Positions 24,510 through 32,184 of a stretch of 64,000 bases of DNA are shown piece by piece (position 1 is the first letter of the stretch; each line of letters begins with the position of its first letter). Under the pieces are notes generated by a model that did not search any database, was not told where the DNA came from, and worked only from the letters and a program-made list of their open reading frames with translations. The DNA comes from PHAA01 sp964457945 (GTDB taxonomy: Bacteria > Bacillota > Syntrophomonadia > Syntrophomonadales > Syntrophomonadaceae): assembly GCA_964457945.1 (NCBI GenBank), contig CAYWFX010000012.1:6250-70249 (forward strand), given 5' to 3'. A program made the position numbers and the translations under genes.

Positions 24510-25370
24510 TCAACAGAATTTCTTCCCATCTATTGACATAATTTTAGCAACGGGAGTAATGCTTTTATTGTAAAAATGCGACCTAAAATTTTTTTCTTGA
24601 AGAAATAAAGTTGGAGATTCTCCGACATAGTAATTAAAATCCTTTATAAAATGTGATTGATCATAATAGCCCTCATCCATTGCATAACTTAAATAGTCTT
24701 TCTTTCTATGAAGCAATAAATGCTTTAAAACAGAAACAAATCTTGAATTCATTTGAAGAGCCTTAGGGCTTACACCTATAGAAGCAATAAATTTTCTCTC
24801 AAGATGTCTTTTACTAATACCTAGTTCTTCGGCAAGAGAGTTAATTCTCAAATCCTTATAGCCGTAGTATATCTTATTTGCCACATAATCCATGTCCGTA
24901 TCGGTTTTATAATTTAATGAGTAAAGTTCAAATAACCAACCATCAAGTAACCCTACCCTTGCCTTCATTGAGGTTGCATTAATCAAGTCTTCTTCCAGCT
25001 TACTAACTCGTTTTCCCCATATCTCCTCTGCACTCAAAAACGTATCTCCAATTTCAGACATGGATAGATTAATAAAATGTCTAAACGTCCCTACCCTGAA
25101 ACGTGCTGCTATAAAAGCTATTTTCTCTGTTTCGCGCAGTTTATGATGCTTGCTTCTAGCACAGACAATATGGTTATTTGCAAGTTGTCTTTCGAGTCCG
25201 TTACCATTACAAACCACAAGTGGAGTGTGATAATGAAAAAAAAGTTCAACCCCAGTACCGGGAATTATTGGAGGTAGGGTAATTATTTCAGAACCTACGT
25301 GCTCCCACGCCCAATATCTTTCTATATATTTATTTAGAAAGCTTGATGGTTTAAAATAACTGATATCCAT
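24510..25370 (-). CDS. AraC-family transcriptional regulator
   Basis: The 286-residue protein has an N-terminal beta-rich sensor half (residues 1-155; LPPIIPGTGVELFFHY) of the type often seen in short AraC proteins, and a C-terminal AraC DNA-binding domain at about residues 175-265. The latter contains INSLAEELGISKRHLERKF and the second helix-turn-helix AMDEGYYDQSHFIKDFNYYVGESP. It lies in the interval between the 91-bp repeats and is probably foreign to the locus. An AGAGGG purine stretch precedes the start at a rather long distance. Confidence 0.88.
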   Translation of the reverse strand: MDISYFKPSSFLNKYIERYWAWEHVGSEIITLPPIIPGTGVELFFHYHTPLVVCNGNGLERQLANNHIVCARSKHHKLRETEKIAFIAARFRVGTFRHFINLSMSEIGDTFLSAEEIWGKRVSKLEEDLINATSMKARVGLLDGWLFELYSLNYKTDTDMDYVANKIYYGYKDLRINSLAEELGISKRHLERKFIASIGVSPKALQMNSRFVSVLKHLLLHRKKDYLSYAMDEGYYDQSHFIKDFNYYVGESPTLFLQEKNFRSHFYNKSITPVAKIMSIDGKKFC

Positions 25371-25573
25371 TTTGATTTTTAACCCTCTCCGACATTTGCT
25401 TCGCTACGTTATCTAAATGGTATATTTAAACAAGCTAAAATTCTTTATAGCATCAGCGGTTCTTCCATATATAATACAGTTATTTCGCATTGGGATTTGC
25501 TTCACAGATAAAGACTGAAAGAAATTATTGTTTGACGTTTTGTGCCTCAAGAAAGGAACGGTTATAAATAAAC

Positions 25574-25711
25574 ATGACAGAAGCCATTGAACTGGAGACA
25601 CCCCGGTTTAAGTTGCGTAAAATTGAACCAGGCGATATTGAAACCTTACATAGCTATTGGTCAGATGATATAGTGACTGAATATATGAGTACATCCTTCA
25701 AAACATTTTAG
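25574..25711 (+). pseudogene. N-terminal fragment of a GNAT acetyltransferase
   Basis: The 45-codon frame starts MTEAIELETPRFKLRKIEPGDIE in two blocks typical of RimJ/RimL-type GNAT N-termini (LETPRLxLRxIxxxD) and continues LHSYWSDDIVTEYMS. It then breaks off at TAG 25711, exactly where the CoA-transferase fragment on the other strand begins. About three quarters of the acetyltransferase domain is missing. Confidence 0.75.
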
Positions 25712-26095
25712 GTCCGGTTTGGCCGTATCCACTCAGCGAGCAATATATTAGGCCCGGATTTTCCGTTTTTAGATTCTCATAACCCAGACCTAGCTTATCC
25801 ATAACCCCGGGCCGGAACTGTTCGATCAGGACGTCACTCTCTCACACCAACCGACGCAGCACCTGTTTGCCGGCCTCTTGCTTCAGGTCGAGGGCCAGGC
25901 TTTTCTTGTTGCGATTGACCAGGTAGAACAGGCTGCCGGTGCCGTTGATCAAAGGCGCTTGCAAACGTAACGGGTCCCCGCCCTGCCGGTCCTCTACCTT
26001 GATTACTTCGTCCCCATAGTCAGCCAGCAGCTGGGTACAAAACGGCCCGGCTATCACTCGCGACAGATCCAGCCCAGGATACCCTCCAGCGGCAT
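25710..26095 (-). pseudogene. N-terminal fragment of a type III CoA-transferase (CaiB/BaiF family)
   Basis: Reading from ATG 26095: MPLEGIL, a one-base frameshift, LDLSRVIAGPFCTQLLADYG, EVIKVED, NRNKKSLALDLK, LRRLV, an in-frame TGA at 25842-25844, then ESDVLIEQFRPGVM, LGLGYE, NPGLIYCSLSGYGQTGP. This is the start of a CaiB/BaiF CoA-transferase. It ends at 25710 after GQTGP, about a third of the normal length. A frameshift, a stop and truncation show decay. Confidence 0.85.
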
Positions 26096-26170
26096 TGTCA
26101 ATATTTACAAACCCCTCTTTTTAATAGACGCAGATCAACGCCAGACCGCGTGAAAACTCACAAAATCGCC

Positions 26171-26261
26171 CTTCTGATGCAATATGCAATTTTATTTCTT
26201 TCAATTAACCGTAGTTACAGCTATTGGACATGGAAATCTAACGTAAAAAGTGGTGCCATTT
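26171..26261. repeat. 91-bp direct repeat, copy 2
   Basis: This copy contains the authentic 3' end of the histidine kinase gene (stop at 26201) and 30 bases downstream. It is the partner of 23982-24072. Confidence 0.9.
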
Positions 26262-28051
26262 GAACTGGTATATATGTCTATTTTACCATTATGCCGGGTA
26301 GCTATCCGGTAACAAACTGCTAACCCCAGTCCTGTCCCTTGCTCTTTGGTGGTAAAAAAAGGTGTACCTAACTTATCCAGCAATTCACGGTCTATCCCGT
26401 GACCTTGATCCTGAACCGCCAATACCACTTTTTCCTTTTCTATAAAGGTTCTTATGGTCACAACTCCAGGCGAAGACATTGATTCCATCCCGTTATCGAC
26501 CAGATTGAGTATTAACTGCCGTATTTCTTTCTTATCAAGGAGCAGGTAAGGCAGCTCATCTAGTTCTAGCCTTATGTATTGATCTTTACTCATAGCCTTG
26601 GCCTGAATCAGCGGCAATAATTTACTAATTATTGCATTTAGATTTCCTGGCTTCATATCCACCATCTTGTTTTTGGCTAAGGAGAGGAATTCGGTGATTA
26701 TTGAATTAGCTCTATCCAGTTCTTCAATCATAAGATCAAAGTAATCTATCTCTTGAACGTAATCCTTATTTTCCCGCAAGATTTGCAGATATCCGCGTAC
26801 GGTGGTCATGGGGTTTCTGATTTCATGGCCAATGCTGGCAGCCATCTCCCCAACTAGATTGAGCCTATCCAGCCGGGTCATTTCAACTTCCATTTGTCTA
26901 AATTCAGTTATATCCGTAAGCACACTCAGAATACATAGCTCGCCATTAACATTAAGACTCTCCGCAGAAAGCAATCCCAGTCTCTGCTCGCCAGTGTTTT
27001 TACAAAACCGAATCTCCATATCCTGAATAGCTTGATTCTCCATAATCCTTTGTTTAACCAGGCAACGCTCAGCAGGGTCCGCCCAAAATCCGATCTCTAA
27101 CGATGTTCTGCCAATTACTTCATGACTGTAACCCCAATTGCGGCAAAAGGCATTGTTTGCCTTAATGAATCTTCCATCCTCCAGTGTAGTAATGGTCATT
27201 ACAATAGGACTAGTATTAAAGGCTTTAGAGAAGCACTCCTCAGACAAACGCAATGCATTTTCCATCCGTTTGCTTTCGGTAATGTCTCTAGTCACATTAA
27301 GCAGATGCAGTACACCATCTATTTCTATTATCTCCCCTGAAAGACAGAAATTTCTTATTTCTCCAGATTTTAATCTCAGCTCTATTTCAAAACCCCGGAT
27401 ATTTCCCCATTCTTGAATTTCTTTTACCAAATAGTTTCGTTTTTCATGAAAGGCCCATATGCCCAATTCTTGTGCAGTACGCCCAATGACCTCCTGCCGT
27501 TCATAACCGGTAATTTCTACAAAGGCATCATTTATTTCAACATAACGCCCTTCTTCTAAGGTGCTGATTGCCATTAGGTCAGGATTACAATGAAAAACTT
27601 TTGAGAACTTTTCTTCTGATAGACGCAACGCACTTTCCGCTTGTTTACGCTCTGTAATATCTAACCCGAAGCTGAGTAATACCTCAGTCCCATCAACATC
27701 GATAAAGGGATAATCATAATTTCGATAGGTGTGTCCATCTGGGTACGTATATTCACCTTGCTCACATATAATGTTTTCGCCAAGATTAAAGGTTGTGCAT
27801 CGTTCACATGGCTCAGTTAGTCCACGAAACACTTTATAACAGGGCTCTTCCCCAGGATTACCAAACCGTTCTTGAAAAAAGCGATTAGAATATCGGAATG
27901 AATAATCTGGCGCGACAAGATACACTTGTGCGTGTAGTCCGTCTAGAATTGAAACCAGTCGTCGCCGCTCAGCTTCCAAGTTCTCTTCCCTCTGGCGCAG
28001 TTCAGCCAGTTCAGCCATTAGTTGCTCTTTTGTCTTATCTTCATCCTGCAT
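26201..28051 (-). CDS. PAS-domain sensor histidine kinase
   Basis: The 616-residue cytoplasmic kinase has a short N-terminal coiled coil, three PAS domains (about 35-135, 145-265, 270-390), a HisKA dimerisation domain with GHEIRNPMTT (phospho-acceptor His about 409) and a HATPase domain (NLVDNGMES, DQGHGI, GTGLGL). There is no transmembrane segment. PAS1 contains CYKVFRG, then PCERC, a Cys-rich insertion found in some anaerobe PAS domains that could bind a metal, haem or cluster. GGAGG precedes ATG 28051. No response regulator is adjacent, so it is an orphan kinase. Its last 20 codons are duplicated at 23982-24072. Confidence 0.93.
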   Translation of the reverse strand: MQDEDKTKEQLMAELAELRQREENLEAERRRLVSILDGLHAQVYLVAPDYSFRYSNRFFQERFGNPGEEPCYKVFRGLTEPCERCTTFNLGENIICEQGEYTYPDGHTYRNYDYPFIDVDGTEVLLSFGLDITERKQAESALRLSEEKFSKVFHCNPDLMAISTLEEGRYVEINDAFVEITGYERQEVIGRTAQELGIWAFHEKRNYLVKEIQEWGNIRGFEIELRLKSGEIRNFCLSGEIIEIDGVLHLLNVTRDITESKRMENALRLSEECFSKAFNTSPIVMTITTLEDGRFIKANNAFCRNWGYSHEVIGRTSLEIGFWADPAERCLVKQRIMENQAIQDMEIRFCKNTGEQRLGLLSAESLNVNGELCILSVLTDITEFRQMEVEMTRLDRLNLVGEMAASIGHEIRNPMTTVRGYLQILRENKDYVQEIDYFDLMIEELDRANSIITEFLSLAKNKMVDMKPGNLNAIISKLLPLIQAKAMSKDQYIRLELDELPYLLLDKKEIRQLILNLVDNGMESMSSPGVVTIRTFIEKEKVVLAVQDQGHGIDRELLDKLGTPFFTTKEQGTGLGLAVCYRIATRHNGKIDIYTSSNGTTFYVRFPCPIAVTTVN

Positions 28052-28228
28052 CTAAACTGCCTCCTTTAGTATCGTCTAGCCCTCCTTATAGCATAACTAA
28101 TTTCCTTGGCTTATTTTGTCGAAAATGGTAACACAATAACTTTATCAACAAATTTAAATATTAAAATGCAACTGATGATTTATTTCCTTCAGCTCTTGTT
28201 GTCTATTACCTTATGTCCCTCCACCCAT

Positions 28229-28258
28229 TTGCAGTATCCATATGTGTTCCCATATAAT
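28229..28258 (+). promoter_or_regulatory. Candidate promoter of the 28297 operon
   Basis: TTGCAG (28229-28234) and TATAAT (28253-28258) are 18 bases apart, about 40 bases before the first start codon. Confidence 0.55.
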
Positions 28259-28296
28259 ATAAACTAAGGGAAGATTTAAAAAGGAGCGTCGCCTAA

Positions 28297-28659
28297 ATGA
28301 GACAACGCTGGAAGCTTTTATTATTAACTGGACTAATGATTGTTCTCGTTGTCCTTATAGCCAGGCAATCATTACATATATATCAAAACATCAAACAAGT
28401 CCACGCACCTACACCTCAGACGAGGCAGGATAATGCACTCAGAATCCATCACTGGGAAACTGTCACAGATGTGTCCCGAAAGTTTGGGATATCCGCAGAT
28501 GAAGTTTTTAGTTGCTTGCAGATAGTCCCCCAAGCAGGTGATGAAAACCTCTCTTTTCGAGCACTTGAGAAGAAATATAATAAGACTCAGGACGAAATGC
28601 AATCTAATCTAAAGAAACTGCCCATAAATCACCCTGGGAAACACGGGGATAAGCCATGA
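28297..28659 (+). CDS. Small membrane-anchored protein
   Basis: AAGGAG precedes ATG 28297 with a spacing of about 10. Residues 5-23 form one hydrophobic helix (LLLLTGLMIVLVVLIA). The remaining 95 residues are polar and soluble, and HHWETVTDVSRKFGISADEVFSCL resembles a small helical domain. Function is unknown. The stop overlaps the DedA start (ATGA type), so the two are translationally coupled. Confidence 0.75.
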   Translation: MRQRWKLLLLTGLMIVLVVLIARQSLHIYQNIKQVHAPTPQTRQDNALRIHHWETVTDVSRKFGISADEVFSCLQIVPQAGDENLSFRALEKKYNKTQDEMQSNLKKLPINHPGKHGDKP

Positions 28660-29422
28660 GTGATTTTTTGATCCTACTGGTAGAATTATTTCGCAATTAT
28701 AACGTGTTGTTCCTAGGGGCATTAATCGTATTGCAAAATAATGGCATACCCGTGGGAGCTAATTTTCTGGTTATCGTTGCCGGGGCTTTTGCCTACGCTG
28801 GCGAATTTAATTTATTGGCCTTATGGGGAGAAGTCTGGTTTTTCACTTTATTGGGTGATAGCTTGAGCTACTGGCTTTGGCGAAAAGGGGGAAGGTACAT
28901 AATCGCTAAGTATCCGCGCATTCATGCTCGGATTGAACCCGGCATAGAAAGAGCAAATAACTTCTTCGACAAGCATGGCAAATTAACCGTATTCTTCACC
29001 CGTTTCCCATTGTCTGCAATGGGACCTTTAGTTAACATCTCAGCTGGAACCAGCAGATACAATTACAAGGTATTTNNNNNNNNNNNNNNNNNNNNNNNNN
29101 NNNNNNNNNNNNNNNNNNNNNNNNNNNNNNNNNNNNNNNNNNNNNNNNNNNNNNNNNNNNNNNNNNNNNNNNNNNGGGACCTTTAGTTAACATCTCAGCT
29201 GGAACCAGCAGATACAATTACAAGGTATTTGTTGCATATGCACTTCTGGGGGAATTTTTATGGGTAAGCTTCAACCTAGGAGTGGGATATTGGTTTGGCG
29301 ATTCTGCCGAACAGATTGCATCTATCATCAGTCAATTTGGAGAGTTAACTGTCTTACTCCTAATTTTATTGGCAATGGTCTATCTTACCAAGATGTTTTT
29401 AAAATCCAAGCAAAAAAGTTAA
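28656..29422 (+). CDS. DedA-family membrane protein, interrupted by an assembly gap
   Basis: DedA proteins are polytopic membrane proteins of the SNARE-associated/VTT family implicated in lipid carrier flipping and envelope homeostasis. The frame shows the DedA signatures GALIVLQNNGIPVGANF, GDSLSYWLWRKGG and FFTRFPLSAMGPLVN. It meets 100 N at 29076. The 55 bases before the gap (29021-29075) are repeated exactly after it (29176-29230). Joining the two copies gives one uninterrupted 203-residue protein that continues VAYALLGEFLW and ends at TAA 29422. I therefore treat the gene as intact and the gap as artificial. Confidence 0.85.
29076..29175. other. Assembly gap of 100 N with duplicated 55-bp flanks
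   Basis: The gap has the default length of 100. Its flanks 29021-29075 and 29176-29230 are identical, the sign of two overlapping contigs that were not merged. The real distance is probably minus 55 bp, so no sequence is missing. Confidence 0.85.
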
Positions 29423-29489
29423 TTCTATATGGCGAATGAATACAACCTGCAATATAATTAATAAATATTGAAAGAAGGTACATTGGACA

Positions 29490-29672
29490 ATGAATGTTGG
29501 AAACGATGACAAGAGGATAAGAGTAATCATAAGCATCATCTGTTTCGGAATAGGATTCTATTTCAATAGTTTATGGGGTTTGCTGGGAGTCATTCCTCTA
29601 TATACAGGCATCCGCCGTCGGTGCCCCATCTACTCCATACTCGGCATCTCCACAGTTAAGCCCGGGGAATAA
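29490..29672 (+). CDS. DUF2892-type small membrane protein
   Basis: The 60-residue protein matches the DUF2892 pattern: NVGNDDKRIRVIISI, a first hydrophobic helix, GLLGVIPLYTGIRRRCPIYSILGI with the conserved CP motif. Such proteins occur alone or fused to rhodanese domains (YgaP); the role is unknown. GAAAGAAGG precedes ATG 29490. Confidence 0.85.
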   Translation: MNVGNDDKRIRVIISIICFGIGFYFNSLWGLLGVIPLYTGIRRRCPIYSILGISTVKPGE

Positions 29673-29700
29673 TAAATAATAGTTAGAAAGGAAGCAACTT

Positions 29701-30234
29701 ATGAACAACCTTCTGGCTTTGGTCAAACAGATGAACCTGATCAGAATTCTTGAAGCTCTTGGCTCAGGTACTTCAATAAGGAACTTGCAGGCAAAGCAAA
29801 AATCAGGTCAGGTTGCTCCTATTGATAATAAAACAGCTGCCGATCATAGCACCCGACCATTTAGCGAAATAATTAAGGAAGCCAGTCAGAAATACGGAGT
29901 GGCAGAAGATGTTATCAAGGCCGTGATCCAACAGGAATCTTCATTCAATCCCACTGCGGTTTCCTCCTGCGGCGCTATGGGGCTCATGCAGCTCATGCCC
30001 AGCACAGCCGAAAGTCTGGGGGTTAAAGATGCATATAATGCAGAACAGAATATCATGGGTGGAACCTTTTATTTAAAGCAAAAATTGGATGAGTTCGATG
30101 GTAACCTACCTCTAGCCCTAGCAGCCTATAACTCTGGCAGCGGCGCAGTGCGGAAACATGGTGGCATTCCCCCTTACAAGGAAACCCAGGCCTATGTAGA
30201 TAAGATTATAAAATCGGTTGACCACTGGGCCTGA
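29701..30234 (+). CDS. Soluble lytic transglycosylase (SLT domain)
   Basis: The 177-residue protein cleaves peptidoglycan glycan strands. The SLT domain spans residues 55-175. QQESSFNPTAVSSCGAMGLMQLMP contains the catalytic Glu and the GLMQLMP motif, and LAAYNSG follows. The N-terminal 50 residues are not a clear signal peptide, as is common in YjbJ-type Firmicute enzymes. A GAAAGGAAG site precedes ATG 29701. A strong bidirectional terminator follows. Confidence 0.9.
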   Translation: MNNLLALVKQMNLIRILEALGSGTSIRNLQAKQKSGQVAPIDNKTAADHSTRPFSEIIKEASQKYGVAEDVIKAVIQQESSFNPTAVSSCGAMGLMQLMPSTAESLGVKDAYNAEQNIMGGTFYLKQKLDEFDGNLPLALAAYNSGSGAVRKHGGIPPYKETQAYVDKIIKSVDHWA

Positions 30235-30291
30235 TATTCTTCATCCGGCTTCTTATCGTCGGAAACGACCAACATTAATCCCTTCGATAAA

Positions 30292-30335
30292 AAGGCGAGA
30301 ACACAGGCTCGTACAGCCACGGGCGTTCTCGCCTT
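30292..30335. terminator. Bidirectional terminator
   Basis: AAGGCGAGAAC pairs perfectly with GTTCTCGCCTT (30292-30302 with 30325-30335). It lies between the convergent transglycosylase and chemoreceptor genes and is A/T-rich on both sides. Confidence 0.85.
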
Positions 30336-30350
30336 ATAAAATATACTTAA

Positions 30351-31208
30351 TTATGCCAAACTGGTTAAGTGTTGAGCCAGGGCCGACAACTCCTGAGACA
30401 TGGCCTCCAATTGCTGAATGCTGGCCTGAACTGACTGGGTTAGCTGAGCTTGGGTTTGGGCCACCTTACCGGATTCTTTCACACCTCCAGTAATCACCTT
30501 CACTGATTCTTCAATACTACTCATAATCCCCGAAATTCTTTCTACGGAAGACGTGCTGTTCTCAGCCAGTTTCCTAACCTCATCAGCGACCACTGCAAAT
30601 CCCCGTCCGTGCTCGCCGCTCCGCGCCGCCTCAATGGCCGCATTGAGCCCAAGTAGTTTGGTCTGTTTGGCGATATTCTTTATGAGGTTAAGCACCTCAT
30701 CTGTCTCTCCCAACTGTATCACCGTGTCATTGGCTGATTGCATTAAATTACCGCCTTCAGCTGCTAATTCCTGCGCTGAACTGGCCAATTGATCTACGAT
30801 ACGGCTGACATTTTGCATAGTGGATGATAATTCCTGAGACATCCCAGCCAATCTTTCCGCTTCGTTATGCAAGCTGTGAATCATATCTTCCCGCGCCTCT
30901 ACCAGGGTCATCATGAGATTTGCACCGTGGGAATCGACCACGGCGACTTTATTACCCTTATTAGCATTTATTATCTCCTGAACTTTTCCATTGCCGGTGG
31001 CTTCAATTATTAAATCCAGGTTCGGTATCCTGAAAATCTCCATCAGATCATTACTTGTACCAACACCCAGTTTCCTGGCCAATGTCATTCCCTCTGCCGT
31101 TGAATTAACATCACAGATACACAGGACCTTTACTGAACCGATGCCCTGAAATGCTTTTAAGATTGAACTTCCACCCGCACCAGCTCCAACAATTACAATA
31201 TTGGTCAT
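30351..31208 (-). CDS. Soluble chemoreceptor with Rossmann-like N-terminal domain
   Basis: The 285-residue protein has no membrane segment. Residues 1-95 look like a dinucleotide-binding Rossmann fold: NIVIVGAGAGGSSIL with GxGxGG, DVNSTAEGMTLARKLGV and LIIEATGNGKVQEI. Residues 105-285 are a short methyl-accepting signalling domain with the conserved hairpin tip KQTKLLGLNAAIEAARSGEHGRGF and EVRKLAENS. I infer a cytoplasmic receptor that senses a nucleotide cofactor such as NAD(P)(H), coupling redox state to the Che pathway; ligand binding is untested. AGGAGG precedes ATG 31208. A CheW lies elsewhere in the window (60963-61442). Confidence 0.88.
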   Translation of the reverse strand: MTNIVIVGAGAGGSSILKAFQGIGSVKVLCICDVNSTAEGMTLARKLGVGTSNDLMEIFRIPNLDLIIEATGNGKVQEIINANKGNKVAVVDSHGANLMMTLVEAREDMIHSLHNEAERLAGMSQELSSTMQNVSRIVDQLASSAQELAAEGGNLMQSANDTVIQLGETDEVLNLIKNIAKQTKLLGLNAAIEAARSGEHGRGFAVVADEVRKLAENSTSSVERISGIMSSIEESVKVITGGVKESGKVAQTQAQLTQSVQASIQQLEAMSQELSALAQHLTSLA

Positions 31209-31398
31209 CCAGACAAACCTCCTCTTTCTGGCTTATTAAGATTATAATTCTAGGTCTCAACATTTTCTCCTCTATATTTCGCCGAAATAATTTAATAATC
31301 ACCATATATTGTGGCATTAAATTATTACATTAACGTTAATATCATCACACTTTGTATTCAGAATATCAAACAATATAACATAAAGTATTTAAAGCAGG

Positions 31399-31427
31399 TT
31401 GAAATAATCCCGGCATCAGGTTATAAT
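31399..31427 (+). promoter_or_regulatory. Promoter of tRNA-Leu
   Basis: TTGAAA (31399-31404) and TATAAT (31422-31427) are 17 bases apart, nearly the same as the promoter of the five-gene tRNA operon. Confidence 0.85.
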
Positions 31428-31448
31428 ACTGTTTGTACCATTTCAAAT

Positions 31449-31533
31449 GCGGATGTGGCGGAATTGGCAGACGCACCAGACTTAGGATCTGGCGCTGCGA
31501 GGCGTGGAGGTTCGAGTCCTCTCATCCGCACCA
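31449..31533 (+). tRNA. tRNA-Leu (TAG)
   Basis: The acceptor stem GCGGATG/CATCCGC, a long variable arm (GGCGCTGCGAGGCGT region) typical of class II tRNAs, anticodon loop CTTAGGA with TAG, and encoded CCA. Confidence 0.96.
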
Positions 31534-31543
31534 TAAGGAATTT

Positions 31544-31570
31544 AGAGGCTTTCGGGCCTCTTTATTTTTT
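31544..31570 (+). terminator. Terminator of tRNA-Leu
   Basis: AGAGGC/GCCTCT with a TTTCGG loop is followed by TTTATTTTTT. Confidence 0.85.
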
Positions 31571-31715
31571 GCCCATTTCTTGCCTTTGTATATTTACTCC
31601 ATTTGGTTTTTATTTGCACTTTCTTGGCCTTTTTACAATGCATATCAGCTAATGCTCTTTTTATCTGTCATCTTCACACCCTCAAATTATCAGCATTAAA
31701 AAAACCTCGTTGGGC

Positions 31716-32027
31716 TTAGTAGTAGCCGATTTTATCTATTTCCTTTAACACCCGATATTTTGCTGCCTCAATCTGCATTTCTTTCCAGGTACCGAATTGG
31801 GTTAGCTCTCTAATCGCATCATCCATCTTTTTGTCAGGAAATTCCGCGAACGCCTCGATATCGGTTGGAACTCCTCCTATTTCACAGAACTCATCAAAGC
31901 TATTGCATTTGCTGTGCTCTTTCATAAACCTGTCACTAAATAGTTCTGCCAGGGATATTTCTCCGTTTGCTGCATTAACGGCCTTCTGTATAGCCTTGCC
32001 TAATTCATCTATTGAATTGAAGTCCAC
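31716..32027 (-). CDS. Hypothetical protein (103 aa)
   Basis: The GTG start at 32027 is supported by GGGAGGGG nine bases upstream. The protein is acidic and helical with motifs such as FDEFCEIGGVP and FGTWKEMQIEAA. I believe similar small proteins occur in other Clostridia, but I know no function. It stands alone between tRNA-Leu and feoB. Confidence 0.65.
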   Translation of the reverse strand: MDFNSIDELGKAIQKAVNAANGEISLAELFSDRFMKEHSKCNSFDEFCEIGGVPTDIEAFAEFPDKKMDDAIRELTQFGTWKEMQIEAAKYRVLKEIDKIGYY

Positions 32028-32184
32028 GTTCCATTTCCCCTCCCGTTTTCCCTAATTCTACCATATGGAGAGGAATTTTTTGCTATTTTTCTCTTTTTTC
32101 GGGTATGCCCTGTTAATGGCTAGATTATTGCCATTTTTACTGTCGTTTGCTTAAAAATAACCATGAAAAAGCAAAAACACCTAG

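Noticed and set aside
28656..29186. dedA as a truncated gene ending just after the N run
   Set aside because: The gap is flanked by identical 55-bp copies; joining them gives a full-length gene.
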